From a virus: a DNA stretch of 36,865 nt. Of this stretch, positions 23,381 to 32,291 are shown one piece after another. The notes under the pieces are model-generated. The model had not been told where the DNA came from. It was given only the letters and a program-made list of their open reading frames with translations, and searched no databases. The position numbers were made by a program, and so were the translations under genes. Numbering within the stretch: the stretch's first letter is position 1; each line of letters begins with the position of its first letter. The DNA is taken from the IMG/VR virus record IMGVR_UViG_3300009008_000117, positions 1 through 36,865 of that record; one strand, given 5' to 3'.

Positions 23381-25138
23381 ATGGCTGGTATTATTGAACG
23401 GTTAACTGAAGGTGTGGTTAACCGGGACATGCGTTCCGAAGGGCACGCATTGTTACAAAAGTGGGAACGCACTGGACTTCTGGAAGGAATGGACCAGGAA
23501 CGTACCCGCCACACCATGGCTCGCTTGCTTGAAAATCAAGCAAAGGAGCTTCTCCGTGAAAGTTCCACAATGGCTGGTGGAGATGTCGAAGGTTTTGCGG
23601 CCGTCGCTTTCCCCATTGTCCGTCGTGTTTTCGCGGGACTGATTGCTAACAACCTTGTTAGCGTTCAGCCGATGAGTCTGCCTAGCGGTCTCATCTTCTT
23701 CCTCGACTTCACCGTTTCGGAACAGGGCGCAGGTCTTCCCCGCTTGGGTTATGGTGGTCCCACCAGCCAATCGGTAAACGACTCTGGGCGTTCGCTGTAC
23801 GGTGGTAACGTGGTTGGTTCCGAGATCACCGGTGGTGTAGACATTAGTGGTAACGAGGCCGAACTTGGTCCGTACATGTTGAACAATGGCTACTCTTCTC
23901 CGACCGCTTCCGCGACAATTGCTCTTACTGCATTGACGGGTGGTGTGTTTGGTGAAAACGCCGAACTGGATCGTCTCGTTCGTTTCGACCCCGATTTGAC
24001 CTCGGGATCGTCTGAGGTGGCAGTTGCAACTTGGACCGTGAGTGGGCTCACCCGCTTTGAGAAGGACGATTTCCCTGCAGTAACTATTTCTAGTTCTGCT
24101 GGATATAAGCGTTCTTACTTCACTGGGTCAGGCACACCGACTGGCGTTCAGTTGGCTCGTCTCACTCGTTATAGTGGTTCCAGTAATGCTACTGGACTGA
24201 TCGTTGTCGCAGATTATGCGGGCACCGTCAGTTCTTCTGCGTTGTTGAGCACTCTTACGGGTACGAGTGTCGTGCTGTCTTATCCGTTGGCTGATCACTT
24301 CAGTGGCAGTAATGCGCTGGGATCGGTTATTGGTCAGACTTCCTGGGGACTGGAAAACAATCCTAACATCCCCGAAATCGACATCAAGGTCGATAGTGTG
24401 GCTGTCACTGCTAACACCAAGAAGCTCAAGGCTAAGTGGACCCCTGAATTAGGACAAGATCTTAATGCATACCACAACCTTGATGCCGAGGTTGAGCTTA
24501 CTAGCATTCTGTCTGAACAGATTGCTCTTGAGATTGACCAGGAGATCCTTGCGGATCTTATCAATGGTGCTAAGGCGGCAACGCTTTACTGGTCTCGCTC
24601 ACCCGGTCTCTTTGTGAACCGCGTGACGGGTATGGAAGTGGGTGCGTCTGCAAAGGCTCCCGATTTCACCGGTACAGTGTCTGAATGGTATGAGACTCTC
24701 GCTGAAACAATCAACGATGTGTCTGCGGCCGTTCACCGCAAGACTCTCCGTGGTGGAGCAAACTTTGTGGTCTGTGGCCCCGAAGTTGCAAACGTCCTGG
24801 AGTTCACCGCTGGATTCCGCGCTTCCGTGACTCATGATGATGAGCAGGGTAGCATCGGTTCCGTCAAGGTAGGATCTCTTTCCAAGAAGTTCGACGTCTA
24901 TGTTGACCCGTACTTCCCACGGAATGTGGTTCTGGTCGGGCGACGTGGATCCTCTTTCCTTGAAAGTGGATACGTGTATGCACCTTATGTGCCGCTGCAG
25001 ACTACACCTACCATCTTTGGCCCGGAAGACTTCGTGCCCCGCAAGGGCGTGATGACTCGTTACGCCAAGAAGATGGTCCGTCCTGATATGTATGGCTTAG
25101 TCATCGTACAGGGACTGGAAGGTCAGAGTGGTGGTTGA
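23381..25138 (+). CDS. Major capsid protein (T4 gp23-like)
   Basis: A 585-residue protein after the scaffold gene, behind a strong AGGAGG site. The N-terminus (residues 1-60, with MARLLENQAKELLRE) is a helical region that should be removed; LRE at 58-60 followed by SSTMAGGDV is a good gp21-type cut site, near the cut position 65 of T4 gp23. The core shows AFPIVRRVFAGLIANNLVS and VQPMSLPSGLIFFLDF, typical of gp23 homologues, and the C-terminal half has LKAKWTPELGQDL, EVELTSILSEQIALEID, and a final GLVIVQGLEG. It is longer than T4 gp23 (521 residues). Codons are strongly biased (GGT, GCT, CGT), fitting very high expression, and a terminator follows. Confidence 0.95.
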   Translation: MAGIIERLTEGVVNRDMRSEGHALLQKWERTGLLEGMDQERTRHTMARLLENQAKELLRESSTMAGGDVEGFAAVAFPIVRRVFAGLIANNLVSVQPMSLPSGLIFFLDFTVSEQGAGLPRLGYGGPTSQSVNDSGRSLYGGNVVGSEITGGVDISGNEAELGPYMLNNGYSSPTASATIALTALTGGVFGENAELDRLVRFDPDLTSGSSEVAVATWTVSGLTRFEKDDFPAVTISSSAGYKRSYFTGSGTPTGVQLARLTRYSGSSNATGLIVVADYAGTVSSSALLSTLTGTSVVLSYPLADHFSGSNALGSVIGQTSWGLENNPNIPEIDIKVDSVAVTANTKKLKAKWTPELGQDLNAYHNLDAEVELTSILSEQIALEIDQEILADLINGAKAATLYWSRSPGLFVNRVTGMEVGASAKAPDFTGTVSEWYETLAETINDVSAAVHRKTLRGGANFVVCGPEVANVLEFTAGFRASVTHDDEQGSIGSVKVGSLSKKFDVYVDPYFPRNVVLVGRRGSSFLESGYVYAPYVPLQTTPTIFGPEDFVPRKGVMTRYAKKMVRPDMYGLVIVQGLEGQSGG

Positions 25139-25168
25139 TAACGATTAGTTATAGTCACTAAAAACATT

Positions 25169-25198
25169 AAGCCCCTGTCGAAAGATGGGGGCTTTTTG
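25169..25198 (+). terminator. Rho-independent terminator after the capsid gene
   Basis: AAGCCCC (25169-25175) pairs with GGGGCTT (25188-25194); the top of the hairpin closes with a GAAA tetraloop (TCGAAAGA), and TTTTT plus GTT follow. A strong intrinsic terminator. Confidence 0.9.
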
Positions 25199-25209
25199 TT
25201 ATGCAAGGT

Positions 25210-25221
25210 ACTACTTAAAAA
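25210..25221 (+). promoter_or_regulatory. Promoter-like box ACTACTTAAAAA after the capsid terminator
   Basis: RCTANTTA-type box 12 bases after the terminator and 50 bases before the ATG at 25260. Matches the ACTACTTA variant at 21239. Confidence 0.4.
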
Positions 25222-25259
25222 TACCAATAGGGCCCCGCGAGGGTAAGGAGAAAATCGAT

Positions 25260-25727
25260 ATGGCCGTATCACCCAATTTAGCAAGATTAAAGAAATTAAT
25301 GACAGAAATACAAACGTCTGTCCAAATGAACCAAGCAACACTACAAGGTTTGCGCAAGCAGGTAGTTTCGCTGACCGGCGCCGGCGCAACAAAGACCCTG
25401 ACTGCAGATGATTCTGGCGCCATTGTAAAACTGGGCGGCTCTAATGCTTCTACGGTTACACTGCCATCGGTCCAAGCGGGACTAAGTTTTCGTTTTGTGG
25501 CGACGTCTGCGGTTGCGCATGTCATTAATGGTGGAAATTCAGTTATAGAGGGGGGCTACCACCACAATACGAACGGTGCCACCGTTGCGCGTGTAGCAGT
25601 GACGAATAAATCTAGTTTAACATTACACGCCACTAATCCCCTGATCGGTGATACATTAGAAATGTGGAGCGATGGAACCAGCTGGTATGTGAGTGGGATT
25701 GTTAATGATATCATTACACAAGCTTAA
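25260..25727 (+). CDS. Small fibre-like or capsid-associated protein, 155 aa
   Basis: The ATG at 25260 has GTAAGGAG upstream and is preferred to the in-frame start at 25185, which lies in the terminator region. An N-terminal helix (residues about 5-38, NLARLKKLMTEIQTSVQM) is followed by a beta domain with TLTADDSGAIVKLGGSNAST, VTLPSVQAGLSFRFVATS and the end MWSDGTSWYVSGIVND. The DG-x-x-WYV ending resembles those of the fibre-like genes upstream. It forms its own unit, with a box before and a terminator after it. A decoration protein or short fibre is plausible given its position right after the capsid gene; not shown. Confidence 0.65.
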   Translation: MAVSPNLARLKKLMTEIQTSVQMNQATLQGLRKQVVSLTGAGATKTLTADDSGAIVKLGGSNASTVTLPSVQAGLSFRFVATSAVAHVINGGNSVIEGGYHHNTNGATVARVAVTNKSSLTLHATNPLIGDTLEMWSDGTSWYVSGIVNDIITQA

Positions 25728-25747
25728 ATCTTAAAAACAATATTTAG

Positions 25748-25784
25748 AAAACCCTCTATCTTTCCGATGGAGGGTTTTTGTTTT
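25748..25784 (+). terminator. Rho-independent terminator after 25260-25727
   Basis: AAAACCCTC (25748-25756) pairs with GAGGGTTTT (25770-25778), with a small inner ATC/GAT stem, followed by T, G and TTTT. Strong intrinsic terminator on the + strand. Confidence 0.88.
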
Positions 25785-25817
25785 ATGGCTTTCTTGCAGG
25801 AGGTTTGTTGCTGGGCA

Positions 25818-25829
25818 ACTATTTAATGT
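25818..25829 (+). promoter_or_regulatory. Promoter-like box ACTATTTAATGT before the neck genes
   Basis: RCTANTTA-type box between the terminator at 25784 and the ATG at 25847 (29 bases). GGGAGA lies between box and start. Confidence 0.4.
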
Positions 25830-25846
25830 AGCGGGAGATTCTATCA

Positions 25847-27118
25847 ATGCCAACCAACTTAAATCCTATATCAAAAACAAGCGCAATTGTTTTAACATCG
25901 ACTGGTAGTACAGCCCTGGTAGCGGCCGGCTGTCCCTTCGGAGTATACACGGGATCAGCTGATTTTCTAAGTGGCGCCTCGATGCAGGTGGCCTATACAT
26001 ATAAAAAGCTCGGTGGGGATGTTGTTGATATTGAGTTGACTCCCAACAATGTTTATGCAGCATATGAAGAAGCAGTCTTAGAATACTCCTATATCGTCAA
26101 CCTACACCAAAGCAAGAATATGCTGTCGGATGCCTTGGGAAATACCACTGGAACTTTCGATCACAAGGGAGACGCCAAAAGCGGGCCGGCCAACGTTAAT
26201 CTTAAATACCCCCGCTTTAAATTTGAATATGCACAGAAGGTAGGAGATGGCTTATCGGCTGTCGCAGGCATGGGAGGAACAGTTCCTGAATATTCGGCTT
26301 CCTTTAAGCCCACCGAAGACGTGCAAGATTACGATATTCAAGCCATTATCGCTAGCGCGTCTGCTGCCGGCGAAGATGATCGCGGCAGTCCCGTCCCGTA
26401 TGCCGGCAAAGTTGACAATAAGAGGGTTATAGTCCAAAAGGTTTTTTACATGTCACCCAGGGCAGTCTGGCGCTTCTATGGCTATTATGGAGGCATCGGC
26501 GTCGTGGGGAATTATTCTACCTATGGACAGTTTGCCGATGATTCTACTTTTGAGATCATCCCTACGTGGCAGAACAAACTTCAAGCCATTATGTATGAAG
26601 ATTCTATTACCACGCGTACTTCTAATTATTCGTATGAGTTAATAGACGGCAAATTAAGATTATATCCGCCCCCTACTTATTGGGGCTTTGGAGATTTGGA
26701 TAGAATTTGGGTCAGGTTTCGGGTTGAAAGTGACGCCTGGGCAAACACCTCAGATGTGACGGGCAGTATTAATGGAGTGAACAATTTTAATACATTGCCT
26801 TTTACGAATCTTCCCTATAAACATATTAATGCTATCGGAAAACAATGGATTCGGAAGTATGCGCTAGCCGTCTGCAAAGAGATGTTAGGGCAAATTCGTG
26901 GAAAGTTTACTACTATTCCTATCCCGGGCGAAAGCGTAACATTAAACTTCTCCGAGTTACTTACACAAGCCAAAGAAGAGCAAGCGGCCTTGAAAGATAA
27001 ACTTCGAGAGATGTTGAAGGAGATGGAATACACCGAATTGGTTAAGCAAGATCAAGAAAAGGCTAAGGCAACCGCGGAGACGTTTACATACTCTCCGTTG
27101 CCCATTTTTGTAGGATAA
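25847..27118 (+). CDS. Neck / head completion protein (T4 gp13-like), 423 aa
   Basis: A connector-type protein with KLGGDVVDIELTPNNVYAAY and EEAVLEYSYIVNLHQSKN (about residues 53-92), typical of head-tail connector proteins of marine T4-like phages, and a C-terminal helical part with INAIGKQWIRKYALAVCKEM, LGQIRGKFTTIPIPGE and ELLTQAKEEQAALKDKL. T4 gp13 (309 residues) seals the filled head together with gp14 after packaging. The size is larger here. The order capsid, neck, tail completion, sheath, tube agrees with this call. The gp13 label is by pattern memory and context, so the exact T4 equivalent is less certain than the neck role. Confidence 0.65.
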   Translation: MPTNLNPISKTSAIVLTSTGSTALVAAGCPFGVYTGSADFLSGASMQVAYTYKKLGGDVVDIELTPNNVYAAYEEAVLEYSYIVNLHQSKNMLSDALGNTTGTFDHKGDAKSGPANVNLKYPRFKFEYAQKVGDGLSAVAGMGGTVPEYSASFKPTEDVQDYDIQAIIASASAAGEDDRGSPVPYAGKVDNKRVIVQKVFYMSPRAVWRFYGYYGGIGVVGNYSTYGQFADDSTFEIIPTWQNKLQAIMYEDSITTRTSNYSYELIDGKLRLYPPPTYWGFGDLDRIWVRFRVESDAWANTSDVTGSINGVNNFNTLPFTNLPYKHINAIGKQWIRKYALAVCKEMLGQIRGKFTTIPIPGESVTLNFSELLTQAKEEQAALKDKLREMLKEMEYTELVKQDQEKAKATAETFTYSPLPIFVG

Positions 27119-27126
27119 AATAGAGA

Positions 27127-27616
27127 ATGGCTGACGAATGGAAAAGACCGGCTGCACCCCCCCCCGCCTCTCTTCGTAGGTAAGAAAGAGCGCGATCTTG
27201 TAAAACAGGTCAATGACGAATTAATTGAAAAAGTCATTGGCCAGCAAATTTTATACTACCCCATCGATTTGGAAATTACTAATTTTCACGAACTGTATGG
27301 AGAGGCCATAGAAAAAACGTACTTACCTCCCGTCCGTGTGTACGCACTGGTAGAATTTACAGAATATCAAACTTCTTATATGGAAAACGTAGGAGTTGAT
27401 AAGAGTTGGGAAATTCTGATCCACTTCCACCGACGCAGACTAACTGAAGATCAAGATCTGTATGTGCGTGAAGGAGACTTTGTATTATATGGTGACTATT
27501 TTTATGAGATAGTGAAACTGTCGGAGCCCCAAAAGCTTTTTGGGCAGGTAGATCATAGTTTTGAAATCGCCGCCACTTGCAAGCGGGCTCGAAAGGGACT
27601 CTTCGATGCTACCTGA
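27127..27616 (+). CDS. Neck protein (gp14-like?), reading frame broken at a C9 run
   Basis: From ATG 27127 the frame reads MADEWKRPAAPPP and meets a TAA at 27181. In the +1 frame an open frame with no nearby start continues from the C-run: PPLFVGKKERDLVKQVNDEL, then IGQQILYYPIDLE, up to RLTEDQDLYVREGDF, EIVKLSEPQKLFGQVDHS and stop at 27614-27616. Dropping one C from the nine at 27157-27165 joins both parts into a 162-residue protein, with APPPPLFVGKKE at the joint as I recall for relatives. So the gene is either hit by a homopolymer sequence error, truly mutated, or uses a +1 frameshift. The LYYPIDLE region recalls gp14-type neck proteins. It starts 8 bases after the previous stop. Confidence 0.7.
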
Positions 27617-28529
27617 TAATTTTGATTTTGCAATGTTGCCCACTGGGAGTGGTGAATTCCACCTAGAAGAAGTAGGAATGCTAGAGTCTACTATCGAGAC
27701 TATAGACTATGCTTTAATGTCGTGGGTCAAAGAAGATCTTAAACTTTCCACGAGCACCAACGAGGGATTCACAGAGGTGCCAGTTTTATGGCAGGTTCCT
27801 GAGCGCTCTTATCAAATTAAACATGAGAAGTCTTTGCGAGATGATGCCGGCGCCCTAAAGCTCCCTGTCATCAGTGTAGAGAGGACCGGCATTGTTAAGG
27901 ATCCTAATCGCAAAGGAGGCTTCCAGGCAAACTATTATTCTAAAAACAAGAATGGGCGCCCAGGCAGGATTGTAATTGCAAAAAGAATAGTACAGGATAA
28001 AACCCGGAATTTCGCCGTGGCCTCTGGTACTCGGACTTATAGCGATGGAACCGAACAGCGATATTATCCCCGCAAAAATCAGAAAGTCGTCATTCAATCT
28101 TTGTCGGTACCCTTCCCTGTTTATATCAACGTGGATTATAAGATCACTCTTAAGAGCGAATTCCAGCAGCAGATTAATGAACTAATGACCCCCTTTATGG
28201 GACGCACCGGGCAGATAAACTCCTTTGTGATGCGTCGTAATGGACACTTGTACGAAGCCTTCATCGATCAGAACTTTACCTTAAGTAATAATGTTAATAA
28301 CCTGAGCGAAGATCTTCGCATGTTCAGTACTGAGATTAGTATTAAAGTACTTGGATATTTAATGGGCGAGAGCAAGAATGACGATAGGCCTATTGTGCGT
28401 GTGGATGAAAATACTGTGGAAATCTCCTTTCCCCAAGAACGCACCGCCTTTCCGGGTGAGCCAAACATCTTTGGAATCACCTGGGATGGAAGCACACCCC
28501 CTAAAGGCGGCCCAGGCAGCAGTTCCTGA
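27606..28529 (+). CDS. Tail completion / sheath-terminator protein (gp15-like?), 307 aa
   Basis: The ATG at 27606 overlaps the end of the previous gene by 11 bases and is preferred over the in-frame start at 27561. The protein has GALKLPVISVERTGIVKDP, YYSKNKNGRPGRIVIAK, then VVIQSLSVPFPVYINVDYKI and FQQQINELMTPFMGR, followed by SEDLRMFSTEISIKVLGYLM. A beta-sandwich with a helix, as in tail-terminator proteins that cap tube and sheath (T4 gp15), would fit these segments and the position just before the sheath gene. I am confident it is a neck/tail junction protein, less so of the T4 name. Confidence 0.6.
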   Translation: MLPDNFDFAMLPTGSGEFHLEEVGMLESTIETIDYALMSWVKEDLKLSTSTNEGFTEVPVLWQVPERSYQIKHEKSLRDDAGALKLPVISVERTGIVKDPNRKGGFQANYYSKNKNGRPGRIVIAKRIVQDKTRNFAVASGTRTYSDGTEQRYYPRKNQKVVIQSLSVPFPVYINVDYKITLKSEFQQQINELMTPFMGRTGQINSFVMRRNGHLYEAFIDQNFTLSNNVNNLSEDLRMFSTEISIKVLGYLMGESKNDDRPIVRVDENTVEISFPQERTAFPGEPNIFGITWDGSTPPKGGPGSSS

Positions 28530-28561
28530 ACAAAACCCCAAGTTTTCTTTTCAGTTCAGGA
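28524..28561 (+). other. Hairpin at the end of 27606-28529, possible weak terminator
   Basis: TCCTGAAC (28524-28531) pairs with GTTCAGGA (28554-28561); inside it AAAAC/GTTTT (28532-28546) forms a smaller hairpin followed by CTTTTC. No T-run follows the outer stem. The outer stem includes the stop codon of the upstream gene. A weak terminator or mRNA structure. Confidence 0.4.
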
Positions 28562-28580
28562 GCCGTTTGGTATTAGAAAT

Positions 28581-28592
28581 ACTATTTATTTT
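28581..28592 (+). promoter_or_regulatory. Promoter-like box ACTATTTATTTT before the sheath gene
   Basis: Twelve bases identical to the box at 22093 before the scaffold gene. It lies 62 bases before the ATG at 28643, in a 113-base gap that holds nothing else recognised besides the hairpin and a GAGGGA site. Confidence 0.48.
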
Positions 28593-28642
28593 ATGATTGC
28601 AGCACCGCATATTCCATACTTTATTATGAGGGAAAAAACAAT

Positions 28643-31606
28643 ATGTCAGTAAAGAACTTTAAATTTGTATCTCCAGGAGTGTTTATCAACGAGATTGATA
28701 ACTCCTTTATTCCGAAGACCCCCGCCGATATCGGCCCAGTAGTAATTGGGCGCTCTTCAAGGGGCTTGGCGATGCAACCCGTCCGAGTCGAATCTTATGC
28801 AGACTTTGTTGGCGCCTTCGGCGACACCGTGCCAGGACGTGGCGGCGGTGACATTTACCGCGATGGCAACACGCAGTCTCCCATGTATGGAACGTATGCT
28901 GCTAAAGCGTTCTTAAATTCTGGTGTTGCGCCGCTTACTTATATCCGCCTTCTGGGCCAACAGGAAGTTGGAGCCACCGGCGATGGTATTGCTGGATGGC
29001 AAACCACCAAAGTCACCCCTCAAGCGGCCTCAGCTACAGACGCTCAAGATAATAATGGAGGGGCATTCGGGCTCTTTCTTTTCCCCAGTCAGTCGGTAGG
29101 GACCACTCTTGGAACCGGCTCGTTAGGGGCGGTGTGGTATCTTAATTCTTCCGCATCTATCGCTTTGAGTGGAACGATTCACATGGGTGCGGCCACCACT
29201 GCCTCTGTGGGCACAGTGATTGGTACCGACTCTAACAAATTATTCACAGTTCTGCTTTCAAGTTCAGCAGAGGGAACCCAAAAGTTTAAATTTGGCTTTG
29301 ATGATGATGCCGATACCTTTATTCGGAAGCGGTTTAACACCAATCCCCAATTGGCTTCCACTGCCGGCAGTTTTTATAACAGCAACTCGGCCACTAATTA
29401 TTGGCTCGGGGAGTCCTACGAACAATTCCTCCGCGACTCGGGCAGCTTAGCTTCCTCGACCGCATTGGGAGTTATCCTCCCGCTGCAACGCGGCACCCAG
29501 GATTCTAGAGGGACCGCCACCGAAGGCCCACAACAGATGCGCCAAGCTTCCCGCGAAGCTATCGCAGGCTGGTTTATCGGTCAAGATGCGCAAGGAGATC
29601 CCGCGAGTTTTAATCCTTTAACTACCACCAAAAAATTGTTTCGACTGGTGGGCCGCGGCCATGGCGAATGGCTTACCAAGAGCCTTAAGGTGTCTATCGA
29701 CAAGGTTAGACAATCTACTTCCACTAGCACTGATTACGGAACGTTCTCTGTAATTTTGAGAATGCTGGTAGATACCGATAATGACGTACAAATTGTAGAG
29801 AGGTTTGACAATCTCAATATGGACCCCGCTTCTCCTAACTATATTTGCCGGCGAATTGGGACCAAGTTTACACAATGGGATTCGACCAATCGTCGCTTGC
29901 GATCATATGGCGAATATGACAATCTATCCAACTTTGTACGCGTGGATGTTAATGAGGACTTGAGCAGCAATGATGCCCCCCTCCTTCCCTTCGGCTATTA
30001 TGGGCCTCCTCGCCTGAGAAACTTGGGATTGGTGGGCAACACTACTCTCTCGGGAAATTCTGTCCCCGACACTGGAAGTGGCGGCTCCACTCTTTATTGG
30101 CCCAGCACCGGGCTTATTAAGAGCCCCGCGATGCTTTTCCGGAGTGGTAGCGTAACGGCCCCAGGAGCCTTTTTATCAACGTTTGCCGGCACAACTAACG
30201 CCTCTGGTACTATCGACTGGGTGAGCGCCACTGGCGCCGTCAAGTTCCCCCAAGTGCGACTGCGCAACTCCGCATCTGACGGTGGATTATCCAATGCTTC
30301 CGATGCCTTCTGGGGCATGAGCGTTCGCAGATCTGCTGCTAGTTCTCGCGCAGCACTCGGATTGGGCGATGTTCACCGTCTTCCCTATAGGGATTTTCCA
30401 GATGATCCTATCGGACAAACTGATACTCAGCTTTCGGGTGCAACTGCGTTTGCATATGTTTTTAGTATGAATGATATCTGTAAGTCTGGAAGTGCTTATT
30501 ACTATCAGTCTGGATCACGACGTGCCGAGAACAGCAATAACGTCTCTAATTATCAGACTTTGCTTAATGCTGAAATTAACAGCTTCACTGCTCCATTCTG
30601 GGGTGGTTTCGATGGTTTCGACATTAAGGTGCCCGATCCCATGTGGAATGGTGGAATGACTGTTGGCAGTTCGACCAACCTTAATAGTTCTATCTATTAC
30701 ACTTGGAAGCGAGCCATTGATACCGTGGCAGATCCCGAAGCGTTAGACATGAACTTGTTAGTTGCCCCTGGTCTCACCATGAACGACTTGACACAGCACA
30801 TGATTAATGTCTGTGCGGACCGCGCAGATGCAATGTCTATTATTGACTTGCCTGATGTGTATATTCCGGCTGCCGAAGCTTATAAATCCGACGTGACCAA
30901 CCGTATTGGTACCACTCCGGTTAATGCTTCCAATAATTTGAAGGCCCGCCGAATTGATTCCAGCTACGGTGCCACATTCTATCCATGGGTCCAAACCCGA
31001 GACGCCAATACTGGACGCCTCGTCTGGATTCCGCCCTCGGTAGCAATGCTGGGCGTCTTAGCTAGCTCCCAGAAGTCCTCCGAACTTTGGTTCGCACCCG
31101 CAGGTTTTAACCGCGGTGGCTTAAGCGAAGGTGCCGCAGGCATTCCCATTACAAATGTATCGGAACGCCTTACGTCCAAGGAGCGCGATACGCTCTATGA
31201 AGCACGGATTAATCCGATTGCCTCTTTCCCCTCTAGCGGGATTGTAGTGTTCGGACAGAAGACGTTGCAAGAGCGGCAGTCTGCACTGGATAGGATTAAC
31301 GTGCGAAGGCTCGTTATCTACTTGAAGAAGCAAATTTCGGTCCTCGCCACGCAGGTTCTCTTCGAACAGAATGTCCAAGCCACTTGGAATAGGTTCAAGT
31401 CGCTCATCGAGCCGCTGCTGGCCAACACCAAGGTCAACTTTGTTATCACAGATTATCGATTGATTCTCGACGAGTCTACCACGACTCCCGATCTTATCGA
31501 TCAGAACATCCTGTACGCCAAGATCATGGTCAAGCCTGCACGCGCCATCGAGTATATTGCGATTGACTTTGTGATTGCTTCTACGGGAGCCTCATTCGAT
31601 GATTAA
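28643..31606 (+). CDS. Contractile tail sheath protein (T4 gp18-like), 987 aa
   Basis: The N-terminus FKFVSPGVFINEIDNSFIP and PVVIGRSSRGLAMQPVRVES are classic for gp18-type sheaths, as is FLNSGVAPLTYIRLLG. The C-terminal part has ALDMNLLVAPGLTMNDL, YGATFYPWVQTRD, PPSVAMLGVLASSQ, SSGIVVFGQKTLQERQSALDRI-type sequence (split: SSGIVVFGQKTL, QERQSALDRINVRR) and LVIYLKKQIS, matching the conserved sheath core. Copies polymerise around the tube and contract to drive it through the host envelope. At 987 residues it is far longer than T4 gp18 (659); the extra mass lies in the middle (about residues 130-600) and should be surface domains. The tube gene follows. Confidence 0.93.
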   Translation: MSVKNFKFVSPGVFINEIDNSFIPKTPADIGPVVIGRSSRGLAMQPVRVESYADFVGAFGDTVPGRGGGDIYRDGNTQSPMYGTYAAKAFLNSGVAPLTYIRLLGQQEVGATGDGIAGWQTTKVTPQAASATDAQDNNGGAFGLFLFPSQSVGTTLGTGSLGAVWYLNSSASIALSGTIHMGAATTASVGTVIGTDSNKLFTVLLSSSAEGTQKFKFGFDDDADTFIRKRFNTNPQLASTAGSFYNSNSATNYWLGESYEQFLRDSGSLASSTALGVILPLQRGTQDSRGTATEGPQQMRQASREAIAGWFIGQDAQGDPASFNPLTTTKKLFRLVGRGHGEWLTKSLKVSIDKVRQSTSTSTDYGTFSVILRMLVDTDNDVQIVERFDNLNMDPASPNYICRRIGTKFTQWDSTNRRLRSYGEYDNLSNFVRVDVNEDLSSNDAPLLPFGYYGPPRLRNLGLVGNTTLSGNSVPDTGSGGSTLYWPSTGLIKSPAMLFRSGSVTAPGAFLSTFAGTTNASGTIDWVSATGAVKFPQVRLRNSASDGGLSNASDAFWGMSVRRSAASSRAALGLGDVHRLPYRDFPDDPIGQTDTQLSGATAFAYVFSMNDICKSGSAYYYQSGSRRAENSNNVSNYQTLLNAEINSFTAPFWGGFDGFDIKVPDPMWNGGMTVGSSTNLNSSIYYTWKRAIDTVADPEALDMNLLVAPGLTMNDLTQHMINVCADRADAMSIIDLPDVYIPAAEAYKSDVTNRIGTTPVNASNNLKARRIDSSYGATFYPWVQTRDANTGRLVWIPPSVAMLGVLASSQKSSELWFAPAGFNRGGLSEGAAGIPITNVSERLTSKERDTLYEARINPIASFPSSGIVVFGQKTLQERQSALDRINVRRLVIYLKKQISVLATQVLFEQNVQATWNRFKSLIEPLLANTKVNFVITDYRLILDESTTTPDLIDQNILYAKIMVKPARAIEYIAIDFVIASTGASFDD

Positions 31607-31633
31607 AAGATGTAAGAGTTTTTTCTTCACGAC

Positions 31634-31645
31634 ACTAATTAAAAC
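31634..31645 (+). promoter_or_regulatory. Promoter-like box ACTAATTAAAAC before the tube gene
   Basis: Variant of the RCTANTTA box, 36 bases before the ATG at 31670, followed by AAGGAG. No terminator hairpin is seen between the sheath and tube genes. Confidence 0.35.
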
Positions 31646-31669
31646 TAGACAATAAGGAGTTTCAACATA

Positions 31670-32263
31670 ATGCCATTTTGGTCTCAAAACTTTGCTGAAG
31701 ATAGCACCCTCAACGATCCTAAAAGACAATTTAGGTTTCTGGTCGAATTCCAAGGAATCGACGCAGCCAATGGAGGCGCTGCTTTGTGGTATGCCAAGAG
31801 CGCCCAAAAGCCTTCTTTCGAGATCAACTCGGCTGAACACAAGTATCTGAATCATACCTTTTACTATCCAGGTAATGTGTCATGGCAGACTCTTGATGTA
31901 ATCGTGGTCGATCCGGTCAACCCTGATGTGACTGCGACCATTGCTGACATTGTAGCCCAATCAGGCTATAGCCCGCCCGCTACCGCTAATGACCTGGGGA
32001 GTATTTCTAAAGCCCGGGCAGCCGGAGCGCTCGGCACTGTGATTATTACGCAATTGGATGCGATGGGAGACCCGTTGGAGACGTGGACTCTTTGGAACTC
32101 TTATGTTAAGACTGTGAAGTTTAGCGACCTGACCTACGGAGAAGATGGATTAAGTGATACAACGATCACTCTTCAGTATGATTGGGCTCGCGTAGAAACC
32201 GCGAACGGCTCCTCTGCTGTCGCCGGCGCAGGAGGCACCAGCTTCTTTGGAGTGGCCTCCTAA
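31670..32263 (+). CDS. Tail tube protein (T4 gp19-like)
   Basis: A 197-residue protein directly after the sheath, the standard gp18-gp19 order. It begins MPFWSQNFAEDSTLNDPKRQ and contains FRFLVEFQGID, WYAKSAQKPSFEINSAEHKY, FYYPGNVSWQTLDVIVVDP and DTTITLQYDWARVE, a beta-sandwich pattern typical of gp19 tube proteins (T4 gp19 is 163 residues). Hexamer rings stack to form the inner tube through which DNA passes. The C-terminus is a short Ala/Gly-rich tail (SSAVAGAGGTSFFGVAS) that may be disordered. Confidence 0.9.
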   Translation: MPFWSQNFAEDSTLNDPKRQFRFLVEFQGIDAANGGAALWYAKSAQKPSFEINSAEHKYLNHTFYYPGNVSWQTLDVIVVDPVNPDVTATIADIVAQSGYSPPATANDLGSISKARAAGALGTVIITQLDAMGDPLETWTLWNSYVKTVKFSDLTYGEDGLSDTTITLQYDWARVETANGSSAVAGAGGTSFFGVAS

Positions 32264-32291
32264 CAACTATAAAGCATAAACAACGAGGTGA

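Noticed and set aside
24267-24452. Short + strand frame within the capsid gene
   Set aside because: Out of frame with the strongly supported capsid gene, with no start signal.
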